Counted from the stretch's first letter, positions 15,547 to 25,938 are shown. The stretch is 64,000 nucleotides of DNA from Consotaella aegiceratis (GCF_036541425.1 NZ_JAZHFT010000017.1:1-64000), one strand, 5' to 3'. A program made the numbers and translations. The notes: generated from the letters alone by a model not told the origin.

Positions 15547-17087
15547 GCGTCCGCCTCTTCGTCGCCTGCGATGCCGGGGCCGAATCGGTGGGTGCCGAAA
15601 TCGTGGCCGACGCCGTCGCCGCCGTCGCCAGCCTGCGCGGCGAGGCCATCACCATCGTGCGCACCGGCTCGCGCGGACTGCACTGGCTGGAGCCGATGGT
15701 CGAGGTCGAGACGGCCGCCGGCCGCGTCGCCTACGGTCCGGTGACGCCGGACAACGTGCTGGAGCTGTTCGAGGCCGGTTTTTTACGTGGCGAGCCGCAT
15801 CGCCTTCATCACGGCCTTACCGAGGAGATCCCATTCCTGAAGGCGCAGAGCCGTCTGACCTTCGCCCGCTGCGGCATCACCGACCCGCTGTCGCTCGACG
15901 ACTATCGCGCCCATGGCGGCCTGAAGGGCCTGGAGGCCGCTCTCGCGGTGGATGCCAAGGCGATCTGTGACCAGGTCACCGAAAGCGGCTTGCGGGGTAG
16001 GGGCGGGGCCGGGTTTCCGACCGGGGTGAAGTGGAACACGGTTCGTCAGGCGCCCGGGCCGCGTAAATACGTCGTCGTCAACGCCGACGAGGGCGACAGC
16101 GGCACCTTTTCCGACCGGATGATCATGGAGGGCGATCCCTTCGTCGTCATCGAGGGGATGATCATCACCGGCATCGCGATCGGGGCGACCAAGGGCTACC
16201 TCTACACCCGCTCCGAATATCCCCATGCCATCGCCGTCCTCGAAAAGGCGATCGTCCTCGCCCGCAAGGCGGGGCTGCTCGGCCCCTCGGTGTTGGGGTC
16301 GGACCACGCCTTCGACATGGAGGTGCGGGTCGGCGCGGGAGCCTATGTGTGCGGCGAGGAGACGGCGCTGCTCGATTCGCTCGAAGGCAAGCGCGGCCAG
16401 GTGCGGGCGAAGCCCCCATTGCCCGCTCATGAGGGCCTGTTCGGCAAGCCGACCGCCGTCAACAACGTCATCTCGATCGCCTCGGTGCCTGTCATCTTCG
16501 AAAAGGGCGCTGGCTTCTACCGTGATTTCGGCATGGGGCGCTCGCGTGGCACGATGCCGATCCAGCTGGCCGGCAACGTCCGCTATCCGGGCCTGTTCGA
16601 GGCCGGGTTCGGCATCACGCTGGGCGAACTGGTCAACGACATCGGCGGCGGCACGGCGAACGGCCGGCCGGTGCGCGCCGTCCAGGTCGGCGGTCCGCTC
16701 GGCGCCTATTTCCCGCCCGCCCTGTTCGACACGCCGTTCGACTACGAGGCCTTCACCGCCAAGGGCGGGCTGATCGGCCATGCCGGCATCGTCGTCTTCG
16801 ACGACACCGTCGACATGCGGGCGCAGGCGCGCTTCGCCATGGAATTCTGCGCCATTGAGAGCTGCGGCAAGTGCACGCCCTGCCGCGTCGGCTCCGTGCG
16901 CGGCATGGAGGTGATCGACCGCATCGATCGCGACGGCGAGGCCGCCGTCGTCCTTCTGTCCGACCTCTGCGAGACGCTGCGCTACGGCTCGCTCTGCGCG
17001 CTCGGCGGCTTCACCTCGTTTCCGGTGATGAGCGCGGTCCGGCATTTTCCCGAAGACTTCACCCGCAGGCAACAAGCGGCCGAATAG
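15543..17087 (+). CDS. fdsB: NAD-dependent formate dehydrogenase beta subunit
   Basis: The 514-residue NuoF-like subunit binds FMN and NAD and passes electrons from the iron-sulfur chain to NAD. An N-terminal thioredoxin-like domain (about 110 residues) precedes SGLRGRGGAGFPTGVKW, NADEGDSGTFSDR (FMN site) and GAYVCGEETALLDSLEG. The 4Fe-4S motif is ESCGKCTPCRVG near the C-terminus. The GTG at 15543 overlaps the fdsG stop; the frame also runs upstream but has no ribosome binding site there. Confidence 0.95.
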   Translation: MSVRLFVACDAGAESVGAEIVADAVAAVASLRGEAITIVRTGSRGLHWLEPMVEVETAAGRVAYGPVTPDNVLELFEAGFLRGEPHRLHHGLTEEIPFLKAQSRLTFARCGITDPLSLDDYRAHGGLKGLEAALAVDAKAICDQVTESGLRGRGGAGFPTGVKWNTVRQAPGPRKYVVVNADEGDSGTFSDRMIMEGDPFVVIEGMIITGIAIGATKGYLYTRSEYPHAIAVLEKAIVLARKAGLLGPSVLGSDHAFDMEVRVGAGAYVCGEETALLDSLEGKRGQVRAKPPLPAHEGLFGKPTAVNNVISIASVPVIFEKGAGFYRDFGMGRSRGTMPIQLAGNVRYPGLFEAGFGITLGELVNDIGGGTANGRPVRAVQVGGPLGAYFPPALFDTPFDYEAFTAKGGLIGHAGIVVFDDTVDMRAQARFAMEFCAIESCGKCTPCRVGSVRGMEVIDRIDRDGEAAVVLLSDLCETLRYGSLCALGGFTSFPVMSAVRHFPEDFTRRQQAAE

Positions 17088-17095
17088 GAGCCATC

Positions 17096-19972
17096 ATGGG
17101 ACTGGTCGAGGAAAGAGATTTCGGCACCCCTGCTTCGAAGGCGGAGAAGACCGTTTCTTTGACGATCGACGGGCAGTCCGTCACCGTGTCGGAGGGCACG
17201 TCGATCATGCGCGCAGCCGCCGAGGCCGGCATTGCCGTTCCCAAGCTCTGCGCCACCGACATGCTGAAGGCGTTCGGCTCGTGCCGGCTCTGCCTGGTCG
17301 AGGTGGAAGGACGGAACGGCACGCCGGCCTCGTGCACGACGCTGGCCGGCGAGGGCATGGTGGTCCATACCCAGACCGAGCGGCTGAAAAAGATCCGGCG
17401 CGGGGTGATGGAGCTCTATATCTCCGACCACCCGCTCGACTGCCTGACCTGCTCGGCCAATGGCGACTGCGACCTTCAGGACATGGCCGGCGCCGTCGGC
17501 CTGCGCGAGGTGCGCTACGGCTATCAGGGGCAGAACCACGTCTTTGCCGACAGCGCCGGGCACAACAATCCGCTGCATCTGCCGGTCGACCGCTCGAACC
17601 CCTATTTCGACTACGATCCATCCAAATGCATCGTCTGTTCGGCCTGCGTGCGCGCCTGCGACGAGGTGCAGGGCACGCTGGCGCTGACGATCGCCGGTCG
17701 CGGCTTCGACAGCCGCGTCGCCCCGTCGATGATGGAGGATTTCTTCTCCTCCGAGTGCGTCTCGTGCGGCGCCTGCGTCCAGGCTTGCCCGACGGCGACG
17801 CTGAACGAGAAATCCGTTGTCGAGATCGGCATTCCGGAGCATTCGGTGGTCACCACCTGCGCCTATTGCGGCGTCGGCTGCTCGTTCAAGGCCGAGATGC
17901 GCGGCGAAGAGGTCGTGCGCATGGTGCCCTACAAGGACGGCAAGGCCAATCGCGGCCATTCCTGCGTGAAGGGCCGCTTCGCCTGGGGCTACGCCACCCA
18001 CAAGGACCGCATCCTCAACCCGATGATCCGCGAGACGACCGACGAACCGTGGCGCGAGGTCTCCTGGGACGAGGCGCTCACCTTCGCGGCGGACCGGATC
18101 AAGGCGATCCAGGATAAGTACGGCAAGGGTGCCACCGGCGGCATCACCTCCTCGCGCTGCACCAACGAGGAGACCTATCTGGTGCAGAAGCTGGTGCGCG
18201 CCGGCTTCGGCAACAACAATGTCGACACCTGCGCCCGCGTCTGCCATTCGCCGACCGGCTACGGCCTGAAGACCACCTTCGGCACGTCCGCCGGAACGCA
18301 GGACTTCGATTCCGTCGAGCAATCCGACGTCGTCATGGTGATCGGCGCCAACCCCACCGACGGCCATCCGGTGTTCGCCTCGCGGCTGAAGCAGCGGCTG
18401 CGCCGGGGCGCCGAGCTGATCGTCGTCGACCCGCGCCGCATCGACCTGGTGCGTTCGCCGCATATCGAGGCGGCCCATCATCTGGCACTGCGGCCCGGTA
18501 CCAACGTCGCCGTGCTCACCGCCATGGCCCACGTCGTCGTCACCGAAGGGCTGGTGAATGAGGCGTTCGTGCGCGAACGCTGCGACTGGTCGGAGTTCGA
18601 GGACTGGGCGAGCTTCGTTGCCGAGGAGCGGCACAGCCCGGAAGCCATCGAGGCGCTCTCGAGCGTTCCGGCCGAGACCATCCGCGCCGCCGCCCGGCTC
18701 TATGCCACCGGCGGCAATGCGGCGATCTATTACGGCCTCGGCGTCACCGAGCATTCGCAGGGCTCGACCACCGTCATCGCCATCGCCAATCTCGCCATGG
18801 CGACCGGCAATATCGGCCGGCCCGGCGTCGGCGTGAACCCGCTGCGCGGCCAGAACAACGTCCAGGGCTCGTGCGACATGGGCTCCTTTCCGCACGAGAT
18901 GCCCGGCTATCGCCATATCGCCGACGAGGCGACACGCGAGATCTTCGAAAAGCTCTGGGGCGTCACCCTCGACAACGAGCCGGGCCTGCGCATCCCCAAC
19001 ATGCTGGACGCCGCCGTCGACGGCACGTTCAAGGCGCTTTACGTCCAGGGCGAGGACATCCTTCAGTCCGATCCCGACACCACGCACGTCGCCGCGGGCC
19101 TGGCGGCGATGGAATGCGTCATCATCCACGACCTCTTCCTCAACGAGACGGCGCATTACGGCCACGTGTTCCTGCCCGGCTCCTCGTTCCTGGAAAAGGA
19201 CGGCACTTTCACCAATGCCGAGCGTCGCATCAACCGCGTGCGCAAGGTGATGGCGCCGAAGAACGGCTATGCCGACTGGGAAGTGACGCAGAAGCTCGCC
19301 CAGGCGCTGGGCCTCGACTGGACCTACAGCCATCCGTCCGAGATCATGGATGAGATCGCGGCGACGACGCCGAGCTTTGCCGGCGTCAGCTACGATCTGC
19401 TGGAGCGCGAGGGTTCGGTGCAATGGCCGTGCAACGAAAAGGCACCGCTCGGCACGCCGGTCATGCACATCGACGGCTTCGTGCGCGGCAAGGGCAAGTT
19501 CGTGCGCACTGAATATGTCGCGACCGACGAAAAGACCGGGCCGCGCTTCCCGCTGCTGCTCACCACCGGCCGCATCCTCACCCAATACAATGTCGGCGCG
19601 CAGACGCGGCGCACCGACAATTCGCTGTGGCACGACGCCGACCGGCTGGAGATCCATCCGCATGACGCCGAACAGCGCGGCATTCGTGACGACGACTATG
19701 TGCGGGTGGTCTCGCGCTCGGGCGAAACCTCGCTGCGCGCGCGTATTACCGACCGCGTGTCGCCGGGCGTCGTCTATACGACCTTCCACCATCCGGACAC
19801 CCAGGCCAACGTCATCACCACCGACTACAGCGACTGGGCGACCAACTGTCCAGAATACAAGGTGACGGCGGTGCAAGTATCGCCCTCCAACGGGCCGAGC
19901 GACTGGCAGCTCGAATACGAGGAGCGCGCCTTGCGGGCCCGCCGCATCGCCAAGCTGAAGGCGGCCGAGTGA
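17096..19972 (+). CDS. fdsA: NAD-dependent formate dehydrogenase alpha (catalytic) subunit
   Basis: The 958-residue catalytic subunit has an N-terminal 2Fe-2S domain (CATDMLKAFGSCRLCLVEV), a His-ligated cluster region, two ferredoxin-like motifs (CIVCSACVRACDE and CVSCGACVQACP), then the molybdopterin domain beginning TTCAYCGVGCSF. The metal ligand is Cys383 in ARVCHSPTG, followed by the catalytic His, so this is a cysteine and not a selenocysteine enzyme. The ATG at 17096 follows fdsB by 8 bases with AGGAG upstream. Long opposite-strand frames through the gene are artefacts of codon bias. Confidence 0.96.
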   Translation: MGLVEERDFGTPASKAEKTVSLTIDGQSVTVSEGTSIMRAAAEAGIAVPKLCATDMLKAFGSCRLCLVEVEGRNGTPASCTTLAGEGMVVHTQTERLKKIRRGVMELYISDHPLDCLTCSANGDCDLQDMAGAVGLREVRYGYQGQNHVFADSAGHNNPLHLPVDRSNPYFDYDPSKCIVCSACVRACDEVQGTLALTIAGRGFDSRVAPSMMEDFFSSECVSCGACVQACPTATLNEKSVVEIGIPEHSVVTTCAYCGVGCSFKAEMRGEEVVRMVPYKDGKANRGHSCVKGRFAWGYATHKDRILNPMIRETTDEPWREVSWDEALTFAADRIKAIQDKYGKGATGGITSSRCTNEETYLVQKLVRAGFGNNNVDTCARVCHSPTGYGLKTTFGTSAGTQDFDSVEQSDVVMVIGANPTDGHPVFASRLKQRLRRGAELIVVDPRRIDLVRSPHIEAAHHLALRPGTNVAVLTAMAHVVVTEGLVNEAFVRERCDWSEFEDWASFVAEERHSPEAIEALSSVPAETIRAAARLYATGGNAAIYYGLGVTEHSQGSTTVIAIANLAMATGNIGRPGVGVNPLRGQNNVQGSCDMGSFPHEMPGYRHIADEATREIFEKLWGVTLDNEPGLRIPNMLDAAVDGTFKALYVQGEDILQSDPDTTHVAAGLAAMECVIIHDLFLNETAHYGHVFLPGSSFLEKDGTFTNAERRINRVRKVMAPKNGYADWEVTQKLAQALGLDWTYSHPSEIMDEIAATTPSFAGVSYDLLEREGSVQWPCNEKAPLGTPVMHIDGFVRGKGKFVRTEYVATDEKTGPRFPLLLTTGRILTQYNVGAQTRRTDNSLWHDADRLEIHPHDAEQRGIRDDDYVRVVSRSGETSLRARITDRVSPGVVYTTFHHPDTQANVITTDYSDWATNCPEYKVTAVQVSPSNGPSDWQLEYEERALRARRIAKLKAAE

Positions 19973-20003
19973 TGCACAGTCTCCAGCGGAAAGAGGCGGC
20001 GCG

Positions 20004-20231
20004 ATGACGCCCGACAAGCTGATCCGCATGGCCAACCAGATGGCCGACTTCTTCCGCGCCGCCGAGCCCGACAAGGCGTCGGCGGAGGTGGCGGGCCACA
20101 TCAACTCGTTCTGGGAGCCGCGGATGCGCGCTCAACTGCTTGACCATGTGGAAGCGGCGGGAGCCGGGGGCCTCGACCCGCTGGCGCGCGAGGCCCTGCC
20201 GCTGATCGCCGACCCGCGTCAGGCCGCCTGA
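20004..20231 (+). CDS. fdsD: Formate dehydrogenase delta subunit
   Basis: This 75-residue protein begins MTPDKLIRMANQMADFFRAA and contains INSFWEPRMRAQLLDHV, the signature of FdsD. The small subunit is needed for stable assembly or full activity of fds-type enzymes. It follows fdsA by 31 bases. In the classical fdsGBACD order an fdhD-like fdsC stands between fdsA and fdsD; here it is missing, so the sulfurtransferase must be encoded elsewhere. Confidence 0.9.
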   Translation: MTPDKLIRMANQMADFFRAAEPDKASAEVAGHINSFWEPRMRAQLLDHVEAAGAGGLDPLAREALPLIADPRQAA

Positions 20232-20299
20232 TCGCCCTGCCTCCGGCATCGCTGGTTCGCAGAGCGTCCGTTGCGCCCAAGGCCAGCCCACAGCGTGGC

Positions 20300-20325
20300 A
20301 GCGGCCTCGGCTGCCGATGGCCGCT
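20300..20325 (+). terminator. Possible terminator after the fds operon
   Basis: AGCGGCC and GGCCGCT form a 7-bp stem with a 12-base loop, 69 bases after the fdsD stop, and pyrimidine-rich TCTTCTTC follows shortly after. There is no uninterrupted T-run, so the call is tentative. Confidence 0.35.
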
Positions 20326-20371
20326 GAGAAGATCTTCTTCTCCGACCACTCTGCGGAAGTATCGGCGACGC

Positions 20372-20388
20372 GACCTATGCGATAGGTC
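20372..20388. promoter_or_regulatory. Perfect 17-bp palindrome upstream of gfa
   Basis: GACCTAT-GCG-ATAGGTC is perfectly symmetric around a 3-base centre and lies 104 bases upstream of the gfa ATG. This is the form of a dimeric repressor or activator site. The regulator is not known. The site could equally be a small bidirectional hairpin, although a 3-base loop makes this less likely. Confidence 0.45.
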
Positions 20389-20491
20389 TATCTCCTCCCA
20401 CAACGTCATGTTAGCATATCGATTGTGACGCGTTCACGCGGCCGCCGCCGCGCGAAACCGCGAAACCATTGATAACAAAGGGAGGAAAAGA

Positions 20492-21067
20492 ATGACCGTC
20501 GCCATTCATCCATCGGTCGACAACGGCGTCAAACCCGCTGCCTCGGGCTTTGCCGGGGGCAAGCTCTATTGCCGCTGCGCCAGCGACAAGGTCGAGGTGA
20601 CCATCAGCGCGCAGACCGCGCACAACCACGTGTGTGGATGCACCAAATGCTGGAAGCCCAAGGGTGCGAATTTCTCGATGGTCGCCGTGGTGCCGAGCGA
20701 TCAGTTGCGCGTCACCGCGCATGAGGAAAAGCTGGCGCCGATCGATACCAGCGCGGCGATCGTCCGCCATGCCTGCAAGGCGTGCGGCACGCACATGTAC
20801 GGACGGATCGAGAACAAGGAGCACCCGTTCTACGGCCTCGACTTCGTGCACACCGAACTCTCCGACACCGAGGGCTGGTCTCCGCCCGAATTCGCCGCCT
20901 TCGTCTCCTCGATCATCGAATCCGGCTATCCGCCGGAACAGATGAGCGAGGTTCGCAGCCGGCTCAAGGAGCTCGGACTCGAACCCTATGACTGCCTGTC
21001 GCCGGCGCTGATGGACGTCATCGCCGCGCACACCGCCAAGAAGAAGGCGGAGGCCGCCGCCGCTTGA
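20492..21067 (+). CDS. gfa: Glutathione-dependent formaldehyde-activating enzyme
   Basis: This 191-residue protein matches Gfa as described from Paracoccus. It binds two zinc ions and is proposed to help formaldehyde and glutathione form S-hydroxymethylglutathione. Ligand cysteines are visible at 27 and 29 (YCRC), 48, 50 and 53 (VCGCTKC), and 95 and 98 (ACKACG). GGGAGGA lies upstream of the ATG. It stands between the formate dehydrogenase operon and the fghA-flhA genes, so all steps from formaldehyde to CO2 are adjacent. Whether Gfa is a true catalyst or a glutathione carrier is debated in the literature. Confidence 0.93.
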   Translation: MTVAIHPSVDNGVKPAASGFAGGKLYCRCASDKVEVTISAQTAHNHVCGCTKCWKPKGANFSMVAVVPSDQLRVTAHEEKLAPIDTSAAIVRHACKACGTHMYGRIENKEHPFYGLDFVHTELSDTEGWSPPEFAAFVSSIIESGYPPEQMSEVRSRLKELGLEPYDCLSPALMDVIAAHTAKKKAEAAAA

Positions 21068-21484
21068 AAGGCGCCGAATCCGGGGGTGCCGGAGCGCGAG
21101 GCGCGGCGGAGCGATCCGCCGCAGTCCGCGCAGGACCTCATCCCGACGAAACGGAAGAGCTGGTGGCGTTCGCTGCTCGGGCTCGACCGGCCGGGCTGAC
21201 CGGCATCCCATCGGATCGGTAAGGCGGACCCTGAAAGGTTCGCCGCGACGCGTGGGCGCGCATAAGGCCGACGACCTGCCGCTTGGCGCGGCCCATGAAC
21301 GATTTCAAGCGCTCCGTGCCGGTCTTCCGCCGGGGCGCTTGTTTCGCCAGAAGGCGTAAATTCGACGCCGCCGCCAGCTCACGTCGCGTATATCAACCGA
21401 TATTCGATTAAAAACATAAAACGGCGAGGTCCAAGCCTGATTTGTCCACGCCGCCTTGAAGGTCGGCGCCAGATCAACCGTTCT
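21068..21484. other. Intergenic region between gfa and fghA
   Basis: These 417 bases hold no convincing gene. A short plus-strand frame ending near 21200 (TKRKSWWRSLLGLDRPG) looks like the C-terminal tail of some protein, without a start or a recognisable body, so it may be a relic. A strong hairpin at 21306-21341 probably ends transcription between the convergent genes. Bases 21385-21425 are notably AT-rich. Confidence 0.4.
21306..21341. terminator. Hairpin terminator between convergent gfa and fghA
   Basis: CAAGCGCTCC (21306-21315) pairs along all 10 bases with GGGGCGCTTG (21332-21341), allowing one G-T pair, and is followed by TTTCG. The position between two convergent genes fits a bidirectional terminator. 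Confidence 0.5.
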
Positions 21485-22315
21485 TCAGTTCAATCGCTCG
21501 GCATGCCAGGCGAGATGATCGTCCATGAACGTCGAGATGAAATAGTAGGAGTGATCGTAGCCCGGCTGCATGCGCAGGGTGAGCTCGATGTCGGCGCTCA
21601 GGCAGGCCTTCTCCAGGCGCTCGGGCTGGAGCTGTGGAGCCAGGAAGTTGTCGGCGTCACCCTGGTCCACCAAGAAGGCGTCGAAGCGGGCGCCGTCCTC
21701 GATCAGCGCGCAGGCGTCATAGCGGCGCCAAGCCGCCTGGTCCTGCCCCAGATAGAGCGGCAGCGCCTTCTGGCCCCACGGCACCTCGATCGGCGCGACG
21801 ATCGGTGCGAAGGCCGAGCACGAACGATAGCGTTCGGGGTTCTTGAGCGCCAAGGTGAGGGCGCCGTGGCCACCCATGGAATGGCCGAAGATCGCCTGGC
21901 GGGCCGTGTCGACGGGGAAGTTCTCCGCGATCAGCGCCGGCAGTTCGTCGCGGACATAGGTCTCCATCCTGTAGTGATCGGCCCAGGGCGCCTCGGTGGC
22001 GTCGAGATAGAACCCGGCGCCCTGACCCATGTCGTAGGCTTCGTCGTCGGCGACGCCGTCGCCGCGCGGGCTGGTATCCGGGCAGACGATGACGAGGCCG
22101 AGCTCTGCCGCTGCCCGCCGGTATTCGCCCTTTTCCATGACGTTGGCATGGGTGCTGGTGAGACCCGACAGATACCACAGCACCGGACAGGGGCCGGAAG
22201 CCGCCTGTGGCGGTAGGAAGACGGCAAACGTCATTTCGGTGCCGGTGGCGCTGGAGGCGTGGCTGCAGACGAGCTGCGAGCCGCCATGGGCGGCCCAGCG
22301 CGATTTGGTCTCCAT
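21485..22315 (-). CDS. fghA: S-formylglutathione hydrolase
   Basis: This 276-residue alpha/beta hydrolase splits S-formylglutathione into formate and glutathione. The nucleophile is Ser146 in GHSMGGHGAL; the oxyanion region LSGLTSTHANVM and the C-terminal GYDHSYYFISTF with the catalytic His are typical of esterase D/FghA. I chose the ATG at 22315 (METKSRWAAHGG) because GGGAG lies 8 bases upstream; the alternative at 22339 has no such site. It lies 91 bases downstream of flhA on the same strand and its product continues the FlhA reaction. Confidence 0.93.
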   Translation of the reverse strand: METKSRWAAHGGSQLVCSHASSATGTEMTFAVFLPPQAASGPCPVLWYLSGLTSTHANVMEKGEYRRAAAELGLVIVCPDTSPRGDGVADDEAYDMGQGAGFYLDATEAPWADHYRMETYVRDELPALIAENFPVDTARQAIFGHSMGGHGALTLALKNPERYRSCSAFAPIVAPIEVPWGQKALPLYLGQDQAAWRRYDACALIEDGARFDAFLVDQGDADNFLAPQLQPERLEKACLSADIELTLRMQPGYDHSYYFISTFMDDHLAWHAERLN

Positions 22316-22406
22316 GGTCGAAACTCCCATGCTTGTCATTGACGCGCCGGTCGTCCGTCCTTCATGCCGGCCGAGGCCGTAGCGAAGGACGGATGGCGCC
22401 GGTCGC

Positions 22407-23534
<1,128 letters not shown>

Positions 23535-23676
23535 CCCAATGTCCTCCCGGCTGCTCGTTTGGGCTTATTGGCTGGGGAGCTTTACAATCTTGCCGCTCCG
23601 ATGCAAGCCAGAGCTGTATCCGGCTTCTCACAAACACAATAATGGGGCGGCGCCGGACATTCGACAGGGAGGAGAC

Positions 23677-24048
23677 ATGACACATCGAGGGCACCCGATC
23701 GCGATGGCAGCCGCCATCGTCGCGGCGACGGCGAGCGCGGCGTATGGCCAAGCGACGTCGCTTCAGGGTTTCGACAACGACTACCCGACCACCGTCATCG
23801 CCGACTACGTGTTCGGCTGCATGAAGGCGAACGGTGAAACGCGGCAGTCGCTCGATCGCTGCTCGTGCTCGATCGACGTCATCTCGACGCTGCTGCCGTA
23901 TGGCGCCTACGAGGAGGCCGAGGCGTTTCTCAGCCTCGGCCAGATCAATGGCGAGCGCGGTGTGCTGTTTCGCGCCAGCGAGCAGTCGAAGACGGCAATC
24001 GACAAGCTTCGCAATGCCCAGGTCGAGGCCGAACTGCGCTGCTTCTGA
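23677..24048 (+). CDS. Exported small Cys-containing protein of the quinoprotein cluster
   Basis: This 123-residue protein has a signal peptide (MTHRGHPIAMAAAIVAATAS, cut near AYGQA). The mature part has cysteines in FGCMKANGETRQSLDRCSCS and RCF at the very end. I have seen similar proteins next to methanol dehydrogenase genes but know no function; four Cys could form two disulfides in the periplasm. GGGAGGAG precedes the ATG at 23677. It lies between flhA (divergent) and a convergent SoxYZ-like gene, so it has its own promoter. Confidence 0.75.
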   Translation: MTHRGHPIAMAAAIVAATASAAYGQATSLQGFDNDYPTTVIADYVFGCMKANGETRQSLDRCSCSIDVISTLLPYGAYEEAEAFLSLGQINGERGVLFRASEQSKTAIDKLRNAQVEAELRCF

Positions 24049-24075
24049 CGCCGCAGCGGCGCCGAACGAACCGGC

Positions 24076-24915
24076 TCAGCCTTGCGGCGCGGCCTTTGCC
24101 GAGGGCCATTCGCGGGTGAAGACGTCGTCTTCCGTGTCGACCGCCTCGACGCTGATCGGCTGGCCGTTCGGCGCGAAGTCGAAGCGGAAATTGGGGTCCT
24201 CCGACAGCGAGATGCCACCTTCCATGTGGAAGATGAGCGCGTCGCCCTGCCGGATCGTCACCTCGCGCACGAAATGGGCCGGGATGTAGTTGCGCGTCAA
24301 CTGATCCATCTGCAATCCGGAATTGTTGGGGTGACGGATCATCAACTGGGCCTCGGCCTGGCTTGCCGACGCGGGCGCCTCGCCCGAGGTCTGGCCGAAC
24401 TGTCGCAGCTTCATCTGGCCGAGATTGGCCATCGCCTGCTCGGGGTCTTTCGACATCGGCGCCGAACAGCCGCCCGATGCCTTGACGAATACCTCGGCGA
24501 CGTGCAGCGAGCCGTCCGAGAACTCGGCCACCGCGTGAACCGGCGTATAGCTGTTGACCCGCACGCGCGTCGAGATCTCGGTCAGGCCGGTATCCGGTCC
24601 GAGCTCGAAACTCGCGGCGACCGGCGCGGGGTTGTTGTCGATGACGAGCACGAGTTTCGACACCTGTCGCCGGTCTCCGGCCGGCAGCGCCGTGCGGATC
24701 GTCATCGGCACAAGCGCGGCATCCTCGGCGCGATAGGGCGCTTCGAGAGCAACCAGATCGTCGGCGGCCAGAGGACGATCGGCGAACAGGCTGTCGGCGA
24801 TGTCCGTCCAGGCGCCGTCCGCCTCGTCGGCCGCGGCCGTGTCCGAAAAGATCAGCACGGCGGCAAGCGCGGTGGCGGCCTGTATGCCGGCGATCCGGCG
24901 CATCCGGTTCAACAT
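24076..24915 (-). CDS. Quinoprotein dehydrogenase-associated SoxYZ-like carrier
   Basis: This 279-residue exported protein is a natural SoxY-SoxZ fusion. A signal peptide occupies about residues 1-29. The SoxY-like part ends at KASGGCSAP, whose Cys150 corresponds to the substrate-carrying cysteine of SoxY. The SoxZ-like part includes MIRHPNNSGLQMDQ and HMEGGISLSEDPNFRF. Fusions of this kind accompany PQQ-dependent alcohol dehydrogenases; the cargo is not known. It lies 75 bases downstream of the metallohydrolase gene on the same strand, and that protein belongs to the same proposed relay. Confidence 0.88.
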   Translation of the reverse strand: MLNRMRRIAGIQAATALAAVLIFSDTAAADEADGAWTDIADSLFADRPLAADDLVALEAPYRAEDAALVPMTIRTALPAGDRRQVSKLVLVIDNNPAPVAASFELGPDTGLTEISTRVRVNSYTPVHAVAEFSDGSLHVAEVFVKASGGCSAPMSKDPEQAMANLGQMKLRQFGQTSGEAPASASQAEAQLMIRHPNNSGLQMDQLTRNYIPAHFVREVTIRQGDALIFHMEGGISLSEDPNFRFDFAPNGQPISVEAVDTEDDVFTREWPSAKAAPQG

Positions 24916-24990
24916 GGCATTCCTCCCGTTTCGTGTGTTTGTCTTCGGGGGGCGCGACCCGCGTTTGCGGGCGGGTCCCCAAATCGTCGG

Positions 24991-25938
24991 CTACTCCCAT
25001 TCCAACTCGGCGAAGGCGGCCGTCGCGTTACGGCGATGAAACTCTTCGACCAGGGTCCAACCAGGATCCGGCGGCGGCACCGCCGCGACGGCCTCCACCA
25101 TGCCGGCACCGCGATGGATCTCGGCGCGCAACGCCTCGGCAAGCCTGTCCAGATAATGCCGCTGGGGCGACAGCGCCTCCGGCCAGGGTGCCGCGGCCGG
25201 ACCGTGGCCGGGAACGACACGCCGTGCGTCGATCGCCGCCAAGGCGTCGTGGACGGCGAGCCAGCCGAGGAGGCTGCCGTCGATCACCGGCAGGTGCCCC
25301 ATGAAGAGGAGATCGCCGGCGAACAACGTTCCGGTCTTTTCGTCGAGAACGGTCAGGTCGTTGTCGGTATGGGCCGTTGGCCAAGCCTTCAGACGCAACG
25401 GTCGGTTCCCGAGGTCGAGCACCGTCTCGTCCGCGACCAGCACATCCGGCGCGATGATCGCCACATCCTCGATCAGGGCGTCACCCAGCAGCGGGCGATT
25501 GGCGTCCAGATAGTGCGCGCCGTGGCTCGCCAGGGCCCGGGGTAGATGGGCGTGACCGACGAAGCGAGGGGCCTCTCCCCCGCGCCCTGCCGCCTTGAAT
25601 GCAGCGTTGCCGAAGACATGGTCGGGATGCATGTGGGTGTTGACGACGTAGCGGACCGGAAGATCCGTCACACGCTGAATGGCAGCAAGAAGAGCATCGC
25701 CTTCCTCGACGCTGCCGCCCGTATCGATCACCGCAACCGCCGCCTCGCCGACCACGAAGCCGACATTGGCGATCGCGCCGCTATTGGCCGTCGACATGAG
25801 TTCGTGGACACCCGGGTGGACGAAGACGCCGGGCGCCACCTCGGTCACGGCGAGCGGCGACGCGGCGGCCCGCGCCGCAGCCGGACCGGCGAGCACAAGC
25901 ATGGCGGCGCACAAGGCTGTAGCGGCTTGCTTCGTCAC
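24991..25938 (-). CDS. Quinoprotein relay system zinc metallohydrolase (metallo-beta-lactamase fold)
   Basis: This protein has the metallo-beta-lactamase motif THMHPDH (His102, His104, Asp106, His107 from the chosen start), WPTAHTDNDL, FAGDLLFMGHLPV and VPGHG. It belongs with the hydrolases found beside SoxYZ-like carriers in quinoprotein clusters. I chose a GTG at 25938 because it places a signal peptide (TALCAAMLVLAGPAAARA) at the N-terminus. An in-frame start at 26217 would bury this in a 93-residue Arg-rich extension. No strong ribosome binding site fixes the start. The substrate is unknown; a thioester or persulfide on the SoxYZ-like carrier is a guess. Confidence 0.83.
   Translation of the reverse strand: MTKQAATALCAAMLVLAGPAAARAAASPLAVTEVAPGVFVHPGVHELMSTANSGAIANVGFVVGEAAVAVIDTGGSVEEGDALLAAIQRVTDLPVRYVVNTHMHPDHVFGNAAFKAAGRGGEAPRFVGHAHLPRALASHGAHYLDANRPLLGDALIEDVAIIAPDVLVADETVLDLGNRPLRLKAWPTAHTDNDLTVLDEKTGTLFAGDLLFMGHLPVIDGSLLGWLAVHDALAAIDARRVVPGHGPAAAPWPEALSPQRHYLDRLAEALRAEIHRGAGMVEAVAAVPPPDPGWTLVEEFHRRNATAAFAELEWE

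Noticed and set aside
16982..20104. Very long minus-strand open frame (over 1,000 codons) through fdsA
   Set aside because: It is antisense to a textbook fdsA gene. GC-rich codon bias keeps the opposite frame open; the product shows no domain.
21090..21203. Plus-strand frame ending TKRKSWWRSLLGLDRPG
   Set aside because: No plausible start with a ribosome binding site, and no body of a protein upstream; mentioned only in the intergenic entry.
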